From the NCBI RefSeq assembly GCF_914271435.1, contig NZ_CAJZAI010000004.1, positions 248,001 through 312,000 on the forward strand: a DNA stretch of 64,000 nucleotides. Direction: 5' to 3'. This document shows positions 1 through 9,308 of the stretch, piece after piece (the stretch's first letter is position 1; each line of letters begins with the position of its first letter). Origin of the DNA: Cupriavidus laharis. GTDB taxonomy: Bacteria > Pseudomonadota > Gammaproteobacteria > Burkholderiales > Burkholderiaceae. Below the pieces are notes generated by a model. It ran no database searches, was not told the DNA's origin, and was given only the letters and a program-made list of their open reading frames with translations. The position numbers and the translations under genes were made by a program.

Positions 1-1
1 G

Positions 2-568
2 GAAGAGTTCAGCCTGCGGCATGTGGAGCACGCGCTGCGGCACCCCGAAGGCGAGGTGCAGGCCCCCGTCAGCGAAGAAGACGCCGTCACCAAGAAGAGC
101 CGTGCCACCAGCGTGGCGCGTGGTGCCAAGTCCGGCGTGCTCGTGGTGGGCGTGGATTCGCTGATGACGCAGATGTCGCGCTGCTGCAAGCCGGCGCCGC
201 CCGACGACATCGTGGGTTTCGTCACGCGCGGGCGCGGGGTATCGATCCATCGGCGCAATTGCCATACCTTTCAGCAACTCTCGGCCCGCGCGCCCGAGCG
301 CGTGATCCAGACCGAGTGGGGCAAGAAGAGCGATGCGGTGTATCCGGTCGACATCCACGTCGAGGCCATCGACCGCCAGGGACTGCTGCGCGATATCTCC
401 GAAGTGCTGTCGCGCGAGAAGATCAACGTCACCGGCGTGAAGACGCTGTCGAGCAAGGGGGTGGCGCGCATGCAATTCACGGCCGAGGTGTCGGAGGCCA
501 CGCAACTGCAGCGCGCGCTGTCGCTGATTGAAGATGTGCAGGGGGTATTGCAGGCGCGGAGAAAGTAA
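2..568 (+). CDS. relA: RelA/SpoT-family (p)ppGpp synthetase, C-terminal part
   Basis: This is the last ~188 codons of a gene that begins before the window; the reading frame is open from base 2. RelA/SpoT enzymes make or degrade the stringent-response alarmone (p)ppGpp, and this part is the regulatory C-terminus. A conserved Cys-Cys segment (RCCKPAPPDDIVGFVTRG, bases ~176-232) is the zinc-finger-like region of RelA. It is followed by an ACT domain (QGLLRDISEVLSREKINV, about bases 376-430) that ends near the stop. The synthetase and hydrolase domains are not visible, so whether it is mono- or bifunctional cannot be judged. The position before tRNA-Val and thrS fits relA in Ralstonia/Cupriavidus. 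Confidence 0.93.
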   Translation, partial: EEFSLRHVEHALRHPEGEVQAPVSEEDAVTKKSRATSVARGAKSGVLVVGVDSLMTQMSRCCKPAPPDDIVGFVTRGRGVSIHRRNCHTFQQLSARAPERVIQTEWGKKSDAVYPVDIHVEAIDRQGLLRDISEVLSREKINVTGVKTLSSKGVARMQFTAEVSEATQLQRALSLIEDVQGVLQARRK

Positions 569-577
569 GGCTATAAT
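548..577 (+). promoter_or_regulatory. Promoter of tRNA-Val
   Basis: A -35-like TTGCAG (548-553) and a perfect TATAAT -10 (572-577) are separated by 18 bases and end 13 bases before the tRNA. The -35 lies inside the relA 3' end. The same TATAAT placement occurs before tRNA-Pro at 9124-9129. Confidence 0.7.
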
Positions 578-590
578 TGCTGCTTCGCTA

Positions 591-666
591 GGCTCGTAGC
601 TCAGCTGGTTAGAGCACCACCTTGACATGGTGGGGGTCGTTGGTTCGAGTCCAATCGAGCCTACCA
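591..666 (+). tRNA. tRNA-Val (anticodon GAC)
   Basis: A 76-nt cloverleaf with acceptor arm GGCTCGT and encoded CCA end. The anticodon stem CCACC/GGTGG encloses the loop TTGACAT with anticodon GAC (valine), and the T arm contains GGTTCGAGTCC. It lies between relA and thrS, as in related genomes. Confidence 0.97.
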
Positions 667-1035
667 ACGAATTGCAGTAAAGCAGTACAAGAGCAGTACA
701 ACAACACAGTGCGGCAAGTCCGATTCAACCTCACAAGGAACGGAAGGGCATCATGTTCATGACACCGCGAACTACTACCGCTGGCATGCGACAGTAGTCG
801 AGGTGCGCCTCCGTCCCGGTTGGATCCGGGTTTGACAAAGAGAAACGCGGCCTTGGCCGCGTTTTTTTTCGTCTGTCGCCTGCCAGCTGCCTGATAAGCT
901 TGCGCCCCTGCTGTGCGCAAGCGCGAAGAACGTTGCTGGTGCAACCCTTGCCGGGGTTGCGCCGGTGCTACAAGAGATGCAGTTTGATCCGCCCGCCGAG
1001 CGCCAGGCGCCGGGGTGGAATCCTGGAGAGTCGAA
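667..1035. other. Intergenic region between tRNA-Val and thrS
   Basis: About 370 bases without a supportable gene. It contains a strong intrinsic terminator at 844-869 and the thrS ribosome site GGAGAG at 1025-1030. Open frames on both strands here are short or run through the tRNA and lack family features. Confidence 0.6.
844..869 (+). terminator. Rho-independent terminator after tRNA-Val
   Basis: A perfect 9-bp stem, AACGCGGCC (844-852) and GGCCGCGTT (855-863), with a two-base loop, followed by a run of T's to 869. It separates the tRNA transcript from thrS. Confidence 0.9.
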
Positions 1036-2943
1036 ATGATCGCAATCACGCTGCCGGATGGGTCCCGTCGCGAGTTTCCTGGCCCGGTGACGGTTGCCGA
1101 AGTGGCGCAGAGCATCGGTGCGGGCCTGGCCAAGGCCGCGCTGGCCGGCAAGGTCGATGGCAAGCTGGTCGATACGAGCCATTCGATCGACCGCGATGCC
1201 GTGCTGGCCATCGTCACGGACAAGGACGCCGATGGCGTCGACATCATCCGTCACTCCACGGCCCACCTGCTGGCCTATGCGGTCAAGGAGCTCTACCCGG
1301 AAGCGCAGGTGACGATCGGGCCGGTGATCGAGAACGGCTTCTACTACGACTTTGCCTACAAGCGTCCCTTCACGCCGGAAGACCTCGCCGCCATCGAGAA
1401 GAAGATGACGGAGCTCTCCCGCAAGGACGAGAAGGTCACGCGCGAGGTATGGAACCGTGACGAAGCGGTGGCGTTGTTCGAGTCGATGGGCGAGAAGTAC
1501 AAGGCCGAGATCATCGGCTCGATTCCGGCGGACCAGGAGATCGGCCTGTACCGCGAGGGCAAGTTCGTCGACCTGTGCCGTGGCCCGCACGTGCCGTCCA
1601 CGGGCAAGCTGAAGGTCTTCAAGCTGATGAAGGTGGCCGGCGCCTACTGGCGCGGCGACGCCAACAACGAGATGCTCCAGCGCATCTACGGCACGGCCTG
1701 GGCGAAGAAGGAAGACCAGGAAGCCTATCTGCACATGCTCGAAGAGGCCGAGAAGCGCGACCACCGCAAGCTTGGCAAGTCGCTCGACCTGTTCCACCTG
1801 CAGGAAGAAGCGCCGGGCATGGTGTTCTGGCACCCGAAGGGCTGGCAGGTATGGCAGGCCGTGGAGCAGTACATGCGCGGCCGCCTGACGGCCGCCGGCT
1901 ATGACGAAGTGCGCACGCCGCAGGTGATGGACCGTTCGCTGTGGGAGAAGTCCGGCCACTGGCAGAACTACAAGGAGAACATGTTCGTCACGGAGTCGGA
2001 AAAGCGCGACTACGCGATCAAGCCGATGAACTGCCCGGGCCATGTGCAGATTTTCAACCACGGCCTGCGCTCCTACCGTGACCTGCCGCTGCGCCTGGCC
2101 GAGTTCGGCGCCTGCCACCGCAACGAGCCTTCGGGCGCGCTGCATGGGCTCATGCGCGTGCGCGGTTTTGTGCAGGATGATGCGCATATCTTCTGCACGG
2201 AAGAGCAGATCGTGGCCGAGGCCAAGGCCTTCAACGAACTGGCGTTCTCGGTCTATGACGACTTCGGCTTCAAGGACGTGGCGGTGAAGCTGTCGCTGCG
2301 CCCCGACCAGCGTGCCGGCTCGGACGAGGTCTGGGACCACGCCGAAGAAGGCCTGCGCCTGGCGCTGCGCGCCTGCGGTGTGGAGTGGGAAGAGCTGCCG
2401 GGCGAGGGCGCATTCTATGGCCCGAAGGTCGAATACCACATCAAGGACGCCATCGGCCGTTCGTGGCAGTGCGGCACGCTGCAGCTCGACCTGGTGCTGC
2501 CCGAGCGCCTGGGTGCCGAGTACGTCGCCGAGGACAACTCGCGCAAGCGTCCGGTGATGCTGCACCGGGCGATCCTGGGTTCGTTCGAGCGTTTCCTGGG
2601 CATCCTGCTCGAAAACCACGCAGGTGCGCTGCCCGCCTGGCTGGCGCCGGAGCAGGTGGTTGTCATGAATATCGCGGAATCGCAGGCTGAATATGCCGAA
2701 AACGTCGTGCAATCGCTGCTAAAACAAGGGTTTAGGGCGAAGGCCGATTTGCGTAACGAGAAAATTACGTATAAAATCCGCGAGCATTCGCTTCAGAAGA
2801 TCCCCTACCTGCTGGTGGTGGGCGACAAGGAGCGGGATGCCAATCAAGTGGCCGTGCGTGCCCGTGGCAACGTGGATCTGGGTGTGATGCCCGTCTCCGC
2901 GTTTGTGGAGCGTCTGCAACAGGACGTTGCCAGCAAAGCCTGA
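1036..2943 (+). CDS. thrS: Threonyl-tRNA synthetase
   Basis: ThrS charges tRNA-Thr with threonine in the cytosol. The 635-aa length is normal for the family. The start ATG at 1036 ([14 protein letters not shown]) follows GGAGAG and gives the standard N-terminal TGS domain; an in-frame upstream start at 1015 would add seven atypical residues. An editing domain follows. The class II catalytic core carries MNCPGHV (a zinc-binding Cys) and a motif 2 region with [18 protein letters not shown]. The C-terminal anticodon-binding domain ends near [13 protein letters not shown]. It is the first gene of the thrS-infC-rpmI-rplT-pheST cluster. Confidence 0.98.
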   Translation: MIAITLPDGSRREFPGPVTVAEVAQSIGAGLAKAALAGKVDGKLVDTSHSIDRDAVLAIVTDKDADGVDIIRHSTAHLLAYAVKELYPEAQVTIGPVIENGFYYDFAYKRPFTPEDLAAIEKKMTELSRKDEKVTREVWNRDEAVALFESMGEKYKAEIIGSIPADQEIGLYREGKFVDLCRGPHVPSTGKLKVFKLMKVAGAYWRGDANNEMLQRIYGTAWAKKEDQEAYLHMLEEAEKRDHRKLGKSLDLFHLQEEAPGMVFWHPKGWQVWQAVEQYMRGRLTAAGYDEVRTPQVMDRSLWEKSGHWQNYKENMFVTESEKRDYAIKPMNCPGHVQIFNHGLRSYRDLPLRLAEFGACHRNEPSGALHGLMRVRGFVQDDAHIFCTEEQIVAEAKAFNELAFSVYDDFGFKDVAVKLSLRPDQRAGSDEVWDHAEEGLRLALRACGVEWEELPGEGAFYGPKVEYHIKDAIGRSWQCGTLQLDLVLPERLGAEYVAEDNSRKRPVMLHRAILGSFERFLGILLENHAGALPAWLAPEQVVVMNIAESQAEYAENVVQSLLKQGFRAKADLRNEKITYKIREHSLQKIPYLLVVGDKERDANQVAVRARGNVDLGVMPVSAFVERLQQDVASKA

Positions 2944-2991
2944 TGGGTCGGAAGCACGGCTTGTTTTTTTGTCTTCTTGAGGTAACGCAAC

Positions 2992-3513
2992 ATCGCTACG
3001 GACAAAGGTCACCGCATCAACCGGGAGATCAGTGCGCCCGAACTGCGCCTGGTAGGGGTTGATAACGAGCAGCTTGGCATCGTCAAGTTCATGGACGCGC
3101 TTCGCCTGGCTGAAGATAAGGACTTGGACTTGGTGGAGATCGCCCCGAACGCGACTCCTCCTGTCGCCCGTATCATGGATTACGGGAAGTTCAAGTACGA
3201 GGAAGCCAAGCGCGCGCACGAGGCGAAGCTGAAGCAGAAGATCATCCAGGTCAAGGAAGTGAAATTCCGCCCTGGCACGGATGACGGCGACTACAACGTC
3301 AAGCTGCGCAACCTGAAGCGCTTCCTGGAAGACGGCGACAAGACCAAGATCACGCTGCGCTTCCGTGGCCGTGAGATGGCGCACCAGGAAATCGGCGCGC
3401 GCATGCTCGAACGCCTGAAGGCGGACCTGGATGAAATCGGCCAGGTCGAGCAGATGCCGAAGATGGAAGGGCGCCAGATGGTGATGGTGCTTGCTCCCAA
3501 GAAGAAGAAGTAA
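2992..3513 (+). CDS. infC: Translation initiation factor IF-3, rare ATC start
   Basis: IF-3 binds the 30S subunit and checks start-codon pairing. Homology extends upstream of the first in-frame ATG (3091): the frame reads [20 protein letters not shown] from an ATC codon at 2992, preceded by GAGG about 8 bases away. Rare start codons in infC are an established autoregulatory device, because IF-3 itself discriminates against them. The resulting 173-aa protein has the N-domain, a lysine-rich linker near [11 protein letters not shown], and the C-domain ending [10 protein letters not shown]. It lies between thrS and rpmI as usual. I choose ATC because IF-3 N-domain residues would be lost from the ATG. 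Confidence 0.93.
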   Translation: MATDKGHRINREISAPELRLVGVDNEQLGIVKFMDALRLAEDKDLDLVEIAPNATPPVARIMDYGKFKYEEAKRAHEAKLKQKIIQVKEVKFRPGTDDGDYNVKLRNLKRFLEDGDKTKITLRFRGREMAHQEIGARMLERLKADLDEIGQVEQMPKMEGRQMVMVLAPKKKK

Positions 3514-3678
3514 TTTTTGTGCGATGCGGCGGCCGGGATGCTGATGCATTCCGGCGTCGTTTCGTGCAGAGGTAGCATGGGACCCTTGTGGAACCGTGCA
3601 ACAACAAGTGGATGCGGGTCTTGCAAGCGTCGGCGTAAGCCGTCCACCTGCATGCATGTCATAGAGCTGGAGTTTTTC

Positions 3679-3876
3679 ATGCCGAAGATGAAGACGAAGA
3701 AAAGCGCCTCCAAGCGCTTTACTGCCCGTCCGAACGGTTCGTTCAAGCGTGGCCAGGCCTTCAAGCGTCACATCCTGACCAAGAAGACCACCAAGAACAA
3801 GCGTCACCTGCGCGGTACTCAGGACGTCCATGAGACGAACCTGAAGTCGGTGCGGGCGATGATGCCTTACGCATAA
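3679..3876 (+). CDS. rpmI: 50S ribosomal protein L35
   Basis: A 65-aa basic protein ([20 protein letters not shown]) typical of bL35, a component of the large ribosomal subunit. The start ATG at 3679 is preceded by GGAG at 7 bases. A longer open frame from 3517 is rejected because its extra N-terminus has no ribosomal-protein character. It is followed 27 bases later by rplT, the usual cotranscribed pair. Confidence 0.97.
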   Translation: MPKMKTKKSASKRFTARPNGSFKRGQAFKRHILTKKTTKNKRHLRGTQDVHETNLKSVRAMMPYA

Positions 3877-3903
3877 CCCTTACGAAAACGAAAGGAGAAT
3901 TAC

Positions 3904-4260
3904 ATGCCTCGAGTCAAGCGTGGGGTCACTGCACGGGCCCGTCACAAGAAGGTTATCGACGCTGCCAAGGGTTACCGCGGCCGTCGCAATAATGTCTACC
4001 GCATCGCCAAGCAGGCGGTCATGCGTGCTGGCCAGTACGCGTACCGCGATCGCCGCAACAAGAAGCGCGTGTTCCGCGCTCTCTGGATTGCGCGTATCAA
4101 CGCCGCGACGCGTGAGCATGGCATGACCTACAGCGTGTTCATGAACGGTCTGAAGAAGGCCTCGATTGAACTGGACCGCAAGGTGCTGTCGGACATGGCT
4201 ATTCACGACAAGCCTGCCTTTGCCGCCATCGTCAACCAGGTGAAAGCCACCGTTGCCTGA
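3904..4260 (+). CDS. rplT: 50S ribosomal protein L20
   Basis: A 118-aa bL20 with its typical start [16 protein letters not shown] and the conserved [16 protein letters not shown] segment. L20 binds 23S rRNA early in 50S assembly and, in several bacteria, represses its own operon. A clear AAAGGAGA ribosome site precedes the ATG. A terminator hairpin follows at 4319. Confidence 0.98.
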
Positions 4261-4318
4261 TGCCGGCTGCGGCAACCCGTAGGGGTTGCCGGGCAAGCAC
4301 CGACCGCAAGGTCTGCTG

Positions 4319-4346
4319 AAACGGGGCTCTCACGGGGCCCCGTTTT
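4319..4346 (+). terminator. Intrinsic terminator or attenuator between rplT and pheS
   Basis: The stem AAACGGGGC (4319-4327) pairs with GCCCCGTTT (4337-4345), followed by T-rich sequence. It ends the rplT transcript or attenuates entry into pheST. I did not find a clear Phe-rich leader peptide, so attenuation is only a possibility. Confidence 0.75.
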
Positions 4347-4478
4347 CATTTTCGAATGCCGTTTCGGCGATTGCCCCACCATCATGCGCGGGCAGTGCCG
4401 AAACGCCATTCGAATCGAACCCCAACCTCCGCCGCGACAGATGTCGTGTCACGGCGCCAAGCTATTTCCACGACCGCC

Positions 4479-5510
4479 ATGTCCCAGGATCTGGATCAAA
4501 TCGTCGCCGACGCCCAGGCCGCTTTCGCCGCCGCCAACGACAACGCCACGCTGGAAAACGAGAAAGCCCGTTTCCTCGGCAAGACCGGCGCGCTGACCGA
4601 ACTGCTCAAGGGCCTCGGCAAGCTCGACCCGGAAACGCGCAAGAGCGAAGGCGCGCGCATCAATCAGGTCAAGCAGCAGGTCGAAGCCGCGCTGACGGCG
4701 CGCCGCCAGGCCCTGGCCGACGCGCTGATGAATGCACGCCTGTCCGCCGAAGCCATTGACGTGACCCTGCCGGGCCGCGCTGTGAGCCGCGGCAGCCTGC
4801 ACCCGGTCATGCGCACGTGGGAACGCGTGGAACAGATCTTCGGCTCGATCGGCTTTGACGTGGCGGACGGCCCCGAGATCGAAACCGACTGGATGAACTT
4901 CACCGCGCTGAACAACCCGGACAACCATCCGGCGCGTTCGATGCAGGACACGTTCTATATCGACGGCCGCGACAGCGACGACAAGCTCCTGCTGCTGCGC
5001 ACGCACACCAGCCCGATGCAGGTGCGCTACGCGAAGATGCATGTCGAGAAGTATGCCGGCAAGCCGATGCCGCCGATCAAGGTGATCTGCCCAGGCCGCA
5101 CGTACCGCGTCGACAGCGACGCCACGCACTCGCCGATGTTCAACCAGGTCGAAGGCCTGTGGATCGGCGAGGACGTGAGCTTTGCAGACCTGAAGGGCGT
5201 GTACACCGATTTCCTGCGCAAGTTCTTCGAGCGCGACGATATCCAGGTGCGTTTCCGCCCGTCGTACTTCCCGTTCACCGAGCCGTCGGCCGAGATCGAC
5301 ATGGCCTTTGGTAACGGCAAGTGGCTGGAGATTTCCGGCTCCGGCCAGGTGCACCCGAACGTGCTGCGCAACATGGGCCTGGACCCGGAGCGCTACATCG
5401 GCTTTGCGTTCGGCTCGGGCCTGGAGCGCCTGACGATGTTGCGCTATGGCATCAACGACCTGCGCCTGTTCTTCGAAGGCGACGTGCGCTTCCTGCGCCA
5501 GTTCGCCTGA
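4479..5510 (+). CDS. pheS: Phenylalanyl-tRNA synthetase alpha subunit
   Basis: The catalytic alpha subunit of the alpha2beta2 enzyme that charges tRNA-Phe. The ATG at 4479 ([16 protein letters not shown]) gives 343 aa, the family length; the open frame extends 41 codons upstream without family similarity. An N-terminal coiled-coil (residues ~1-90) binds tRNA. The class II core shows [20 protein letters not shown], the motif 2 region, and motif 3 near the C-terminus ([13 protein letters not shown]). No strong Shine-Dalgarno is visible. pheT follows after 66 bases. Confidence 0.96.
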   Translation: MSQDLDQIVADAQAAFAAANDNATLENEKARFLGKTGALTELLKGLGKLDPETRKSEGARINQVKQQVEAALTARRQALADALMNARLSAEAIDVTLPGRAVSRGSLHPVMRTWERVEQIFGSIGFDVADGPEIETDWMNFTALNNPDNHPARSMQDTFYIDGRDSDDKLLLLRTHTSPMQVRYAKMHVEKYAGKPMPPIKVICPGRTYRVDSDATHSPMFNQVEGLWIGEDVSFADLKGVYTDFLRKFFERDDIQVRFRPSYFPFTEPSAEIDMAFGNGKWLEISGSGQVHPNVLRNMGLDPERYIGFAFGSGLERLTMLRYGINDLRLFFEGDVRFLRQFA

Positions 5511-5576
5511 TGCGGCGCGGCCGCGCCCAGCCCATCGTCCCAGACATCACAGAATACTTACCGGATCAGAAGCGCC

Positions 5577-8024
5577 ATGCAATTCTCGGAATCCTGGCTT
5601 CGCACCTTCGCCAACCCTGAAAAGATCTCCACCGACGCGCTGTCGCACAGCCTGACCATGGCCGGGCTCGAGGTGGAAGAGGTCGGCCCGGTCGCGCCGC
5701 CGTTCGACAAGGTGGTGGTCGCGCACGTGCTGTCGACCGAGCGCCATCCCAATGCTGACCGCCTCAACGTGTGCCAGGTCGATGCCGGCACCGGCGAGAC
5801 GCTGCAGATCGTCTGTGGCGCGCCCAACGTCAAGCCCGGCATCAAGGTGCCGTGCGCGCTGGTCGGCGCTGTGCTGCCGCCGTCGGAGCCTGACGGCAAG
5901 CCGTTTGAAATCAAGGTCGGCAAGCTGCGCGGCGTGGAAAGCTACGGCATGCTGTGCTCCGCGCGCGAACTGAAGCTGTCGGAAGACCACGGCGGCCTGC
6001 TGGTGCTGCCGGAAGACGCGCCGGTCGGCCAGAACATCCGCCAATACCTGGACCTGGACGACCAGGTCTTCGTCATCAAGCTGACCCCGAACAAGGCCGA
6101 CTGCCTGTCGATCCACGGCGTGGCGCGCGAAGTCGCGGCGCTGACGGGCGCGGCGCTGACGCTGCCGGACATGAAGCCGGTGGCCGTGACCATCGATGAC
6201 AAGCTGCCGGTGAAGGTGTCCGCGCCCGACCTGTGCGGCCGCTTTTCGGGCCGCGTGATCCGCGGCGTGAACGCGCGTGCGGCCACGCCGGAATGGATGG
6301 TGCAGCGCCTGGAGCGCTCGGGCCAGCGCAGCATTTCGGCGATGGTGGATATCTCCAACTATGTCATGCTCGAACTGGGCCGTCCCTCGCACGTGTTCGA
6401 CCTGGACAAGATCCACGGCGGGCTCGACGTGCGCTGGGGCCGCAAGGGCGAACAGCTCAAGCTGCTGAACGGCAATACTGTCGACGTGGACGAGCAGGTC
6501 GGCGTGATCGCGGACGACAAAGAGATCGAGAGCCTGGCCGGCATCATGGGCGGCGACAGCACCGCCGTGACGCTCGACACGACCAACATCTACCTCGAAG
6601 CCGCGTTCTGGTGGCCATCGGCCATCCAGGGCCGTGCGCGCCGCTACAACTTCTCGACCGATGCCGCGCATCGTTTCGAGCGCGGCGTGGACTATGCCAC
6701 GACGGTCGAGCATATCGAGCGCATCACCGCGCTGATCCTTGAGATCTGCGGTGGCCAGGCTGGCCCCGTCGATGACCACGTCGTCAACCTGCCGCAGCGC
6801 AAACCGGTGAGCCTGCGCCTGTCGCGTGCCGAGCGCGTGCTTGGCATCGAGCTGTCGCCGGCTGCAGTGGCCGACGTATTCCAGCGCCTGCAGTTGCCGT
6901 TCACGCGTTCGCAAGGCGCCGAAGGCGAAGTGTTTGAAGTCACGCCGCCGAGCTACCGCTTCGACATCGAGATCGAGGAAGACCTGATCGAGGAAGTCGC
7001 GCGCATCTACGGCTTCGAGCGTATTCCCGCGCGTCCGCCCATCGCGGAAAGCGAAATGCGCCCGACCAACGAAGGCCGCCGCTCCACGCACGTGGTGCGC
7101 CACGCGGTCGCGGCGCGCGACTACCAGGAAGTCATCAACTTCGCCTTCGTCGAAGAGAAGTGGGAGCGCGACTTCGCCGCCAATGACAACCCCATCCGCT
7201 TGCTGAACCCCATCGCCAGCCAGCTCGCGGTGATGCGGTCCTCGCTGATCGGCGGGCTCGTCGACAAGGTGCGCTACAACCTGAACCGCAAGGCCGCGCG
7301 CGTGCGCCTGTTCGAAGTCGGCCGCGTCTTCCATCGCGATGCCGATGTGAAGGACGGCGGCCTGACGGTGGCCGGCTACCATCAGCCGATGATGGCTGCC
7401 GGCATTGCCTATGGTCCCGCATTCGAAGAGCAGTGGGGCATTGCCACGCGCAATGTCGACTTCTTCGACGTCAAGGGCGATGTGGAAGCGCTGTTCCACC
7501 CGCGCGTGGCTCGCTTCGAGCCGGTTGCGCATCCGGCCTTGCACCCGGGCCGCGCAGCGCGCGTGCTGGTCGACGGCAAGCCTGTCGGCGTGGTGGGCGA
7601 ACTGCATCCGCGCTGGCTGCAGGAATATGAACTGACGCAGGCGCCAGTGCTGTTCGAACTCCAGCTCGATGCACTGCGTGAAACCGGTCTGCCCCGCTAC
7701 ACCGAGATCTCGAAATTCCCGGCAGCAGTGCGTGACCTCGCCGTGGTGGTGAAGCAGTCGGTACGCGTGCAGGACATGCTGGACACCATGCGCGCCGCGC
7801 TCGACAAGCAGGGCTACGGCCGCTTCTGCCAGAGCCTGGTGCTGTTCGACGAGTTCCGTCCGAAGGCTGCATCGGCCGCCATTGGCGCTGACGAGAAAAG
7901 CCTTGCGTTCCGGGTGACCTTGCAAGATACTGGGTCGACCCTGCAGGACGAGACCGTCGACAGCGCGGTGCGCTGCATGGTCGACGCACTGGGCGAAGCC
8001 TTCCAGGCCCGCCTTCGCGGCTGA
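5577..8024 (+). CDS. pheT: Phenylalanyl-tRNA synthetase beta subunit
   Basis: The beta subunit (815 aa, normal length) handles tRNA binding and proofreading. The N-terminus has the EMAP/OB-fold tRNA-binding domain ([20 protein letters not shown], residues ~48-67). B3/B4 editing and B5 DNA-binding-like domains follow. A C-terminal FDX-ACB domain ([18 protein letters not shown]) recognises the anticodon region. It is cotranscribed with pheS and followed 88 bases later by ihfA, the conserved order in proteobacteria. Confidence 0.98.
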   Translation: MQFSESWLRTFANPEKISTDALSHSLTMAGLEVEEVGPVAPPFDKVVVAHVLSTERHPNADRLNVCQVDAGTGETLQIVCGAPNVKPGIKVPCALVGAVLPPSEPDGKPFEIKVGKLRGVESYGMLCSARELKLSEDHGGLLVLPEDAPVGQNIRQYLDLDDQVFVIKLTPNKADCLSIHGVAREVAALTGAALTLPDMKPVAVTIDDKLPVKVSAPDLCGRFSGRVIRGVNARAATPEWMVQRLERSGQRSISAMVDISNYVMLELGRPSHVFDLDKIHGGLDVRWGRKGEQLKLLNGNTVDVDEQVGVIADDKEIESLAGIMGGDSTAVTLDTTNIYLEAAFWWPSAIQGRARRYNFSTDAAHRFERGVDYATTVEHIERITALILEICGGQAGPVDDHVVNLPQRKPVSLRLSRAERVLGIELSPAAVADVFQRLQLPFTRSQGAEGEVFEVTPPSYRFDIEIEEDLIEEVARIYGFERIPARPPIAESEMRPTNEGRRSTHVVRHAVAARDYQEVINFAFVEEKWERDFAANDNPIRLLNPIASQLAVMRSSLIGGLVDKVRYNLNRKAARVRLFEVGRVFHRDADVKDGGLTVAGYHQPMMAAGIAYGPAFEEQWGIATRNVDFFDVKGDVEALFHPRVARFEPVAHPALHPGRAARVLVDGKPVGVVGELHPRWLQEYELTQAPVLFELQLDALRETGLPRYTEISKFPAAVRDLAVVVKQSVRVQDMLDTMRAALDKQGYGRFCQSLVLFDEFRPKAASAAIGADEKSLAFRVTLQDTGSTLQDETVDSAVRCMVDALGEAFQARLRG

Positions 8025-8112
8025 CCAACTGACCAGCATTACGCACACAAGACAGGGCGCCCGGGCAGTGCACCCGGGCGGATCGCCAGACAGAATTCCT
8101 TGAGCGATCGAA

Positions 8113-8529
8113 ATGAAAGATCGAGACGCGAACTCCATGACCGCAGCAGCTTTGGGCGAGATGAGCGACCGGCAGGCTTCCTCCCGCGATGACTCCATGC
8201 CGGAAAACCGCGCCGCAGAGGTGCCGACGCTGACCAAGGCCGAACTTGCCGAGATGCTGTTCGACCAGGTGGGCCTGAACAAGCGCGAATCGAAAGACAT
8301 GGTCGAAGCCTTCTTCGACGTCATTCGCGAAGCGTTGGAGCAGGGCGACAGCGTCAAGCTTTCCGGCTTCGGCAACTTCCAGTTGCGCGACAAGCCGCAG
8401 CGCCCCGGCCGTAATCCGAAGACTGGCGAAGTCATTCCCATCACCGCGCGCCGCGTGGTGACGTTCCACGCCAGCCAGAAGCTCAAGAGCCAGGTGGAAG
8501 AGCGCGCCGGCCTGAGCGTTCCGGGCTGA
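8113..8529 (+). CDS. ihfA: Integration host factor alpha subunit
   Basis: IHF-alpha forms a heterodimer with IHF-beta and bends DNA sharply at specific sites, acting in recombination and transcription. The HU/IHF fold begins at [21 protein letters not shown] and includes the beta-arm region with [18 protein letters not shown], whose proline intercalates DNA. The frame gives 138 aa, with an N-terminal tail of about 38 residues before the fold that E. coli IhfA lacks. Internal ATGs at 8137 or 8200 are alternative starts, and no strong ribosome site decides between them. The position after pheT is conserved. Confidence 0.95.
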   Translation: MKDRDANSMTAAALGEMSDRQASSRDDSMPENRAAEVPTLTKAELAEMLFDQVGLNKRESKDMVEAFFDVIREALEQGDSVKLSGFGNFQLRDKPQRPGRNPKTGEVIPITARRVVTFHASQKLKSQVEERAGLSVPG

Positions 8530-8651
8530 CCGGAGGGCCCACCCGAACGTCGGATTGCTTGCTGCAGCGGGCGTCTGTATGCTTCAGGGCGCGCTGACCG
8601 GCGCGCCAACCCAAACCGGCCGGCATGGCCTGACGCCTGTCTACACCACTC

Positions 8652-9083
8652 ATGTCGGACAAATCCAGCGAGCGCGTTGCGCTGCCGCCCATTCCTGCCA
8701 AGCGCTACTTCACCATCGGCGAGGTCAGCGAACTCTGCGCGGTCAAACCGCACGTACTGCGCTACTGGGAGCAGGAATTCACCCAGCTCAAGCCGGTCAA
8801 GCGCCGCGGCAACCGGCGCTATTACCAGCACCACGAAGTCCTGCTGATCCGGCGTATTCGCGAACTGCTGTACGAGCAGGGCTTCACGATCAACGGGGCG
8901 CGCAATCGTCTCGACGAAGGCCGGCACGCTCATCACCAGGCGACCGCGGAGCCTGAGGAATTGCCCGCACAAGCTGCGGCGGAAACCTCGGTGCCATCGG
9001 TGGACATCGCCAATCTGCGCAGCGAACTCGTAGAGGTGCAGCACCTGCTCGCGCAACTTCAGCAGATCGCGCGACGCGGATAA
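8652..9083 (+). CDS. MerR-family transcriptional regulator
   Basis: A 143-aa protein. The N-terminal winged helix-turn-helix of the MerR type spans residues ~18-88 (YFTIGEVSELCAVKPHVLRYWEQEF, with RRGNRRYY in the wing). The short C-terminal part is predicted helical (LRSELVEVQHLLAQLQQI), suited to dimerisation, and lacks the cysteine ligands of metal-sensing MerR proteins. A MerR-like gene after ihfA is common in this group. The effector and targets are unknown. Confidence 0.9.
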   Translation: MSDKSSERVALPPIPAKRYFTIGEVSELCAVKPHVLRYWEQEFTQLKPVKRRGNRRYYQHHEVLLIRRIRELLYEQGFTINGARNRLDEGRHAHHQATAEPEELPAQAAAETSVPSVDIANLRSELVEVQHLLAQLQQIARRG

Positions 9084-9123
9084 ATTTCACCAGAACCGCT
9101 GGTCATCCGGGAAATGCTTCTGC

Positions 9124-9129
9124 TATAAT
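9124..9129 (+). promoter_or_regulatory. -10 element of tRNA-Pro
   Basis: A perfect TATAAT preceded by TGC, nine bases before the tRNA start. No convincing -35 was found; an extended -10 is possible. Confidence 0.6.
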
Positions 9130-9138
9130 CTTTTGCTT

Positions 9139-9215
<77 letters not shown>

Positions 9216-9220
9216 GAATA

Positions 9221-9252
9221 AAGCCCGCACAATCAACCGGTTGTGCGGGCTT
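9221..9252 (+). terminator. Terminator after tRNA-Pro
   Basis: A 12-bp perfect stem, AAGCCCGCACAA (9221-9232) and TTGTGCGGGCTT (9241-9252), with an 8-base loop. Only a short T-rich stretch follows. It probably also stops transcription from the facing integrase gene. Confidence 0.75.
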
Positions 9253-9281
9253 CGTCGTTTCTGGTCTCGGCGCATTCCCGA

Positions 9282-9308
9282 CGAATATTAGAAGGTTTCT
9301 AATATTCG
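9282..9308. repeat. 27-bp perfect palindrome over the integrase stop codon
   Basis: Arms CGAATATTAGAA (9282-9293) and TTCTAATATTCG (9297-9308) flank GGT. The sequence is AT-rich, unlike its surroundings, and covers the stop codon of the integrase gene. It lies between the integrase and the presumed att core, where integrase arm sites or directionality-factor sites often occur (inference). Confidence 0.75.

Noticed and set aside
775..2712. A 645-residue minus-strand open frame over thrS
   Set aside because: Shadow of thrS with the same compositional bias and no ribosome site or motif.
5547..9056. A 1169-residue minus-strand open frame
   Set aside because: It lies antisense to pheT, ihfA and the MerR gene. 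Its composition (Arg/His/Ala/Val) is the typical shadow of high-GC coding DNA and it has no family features.
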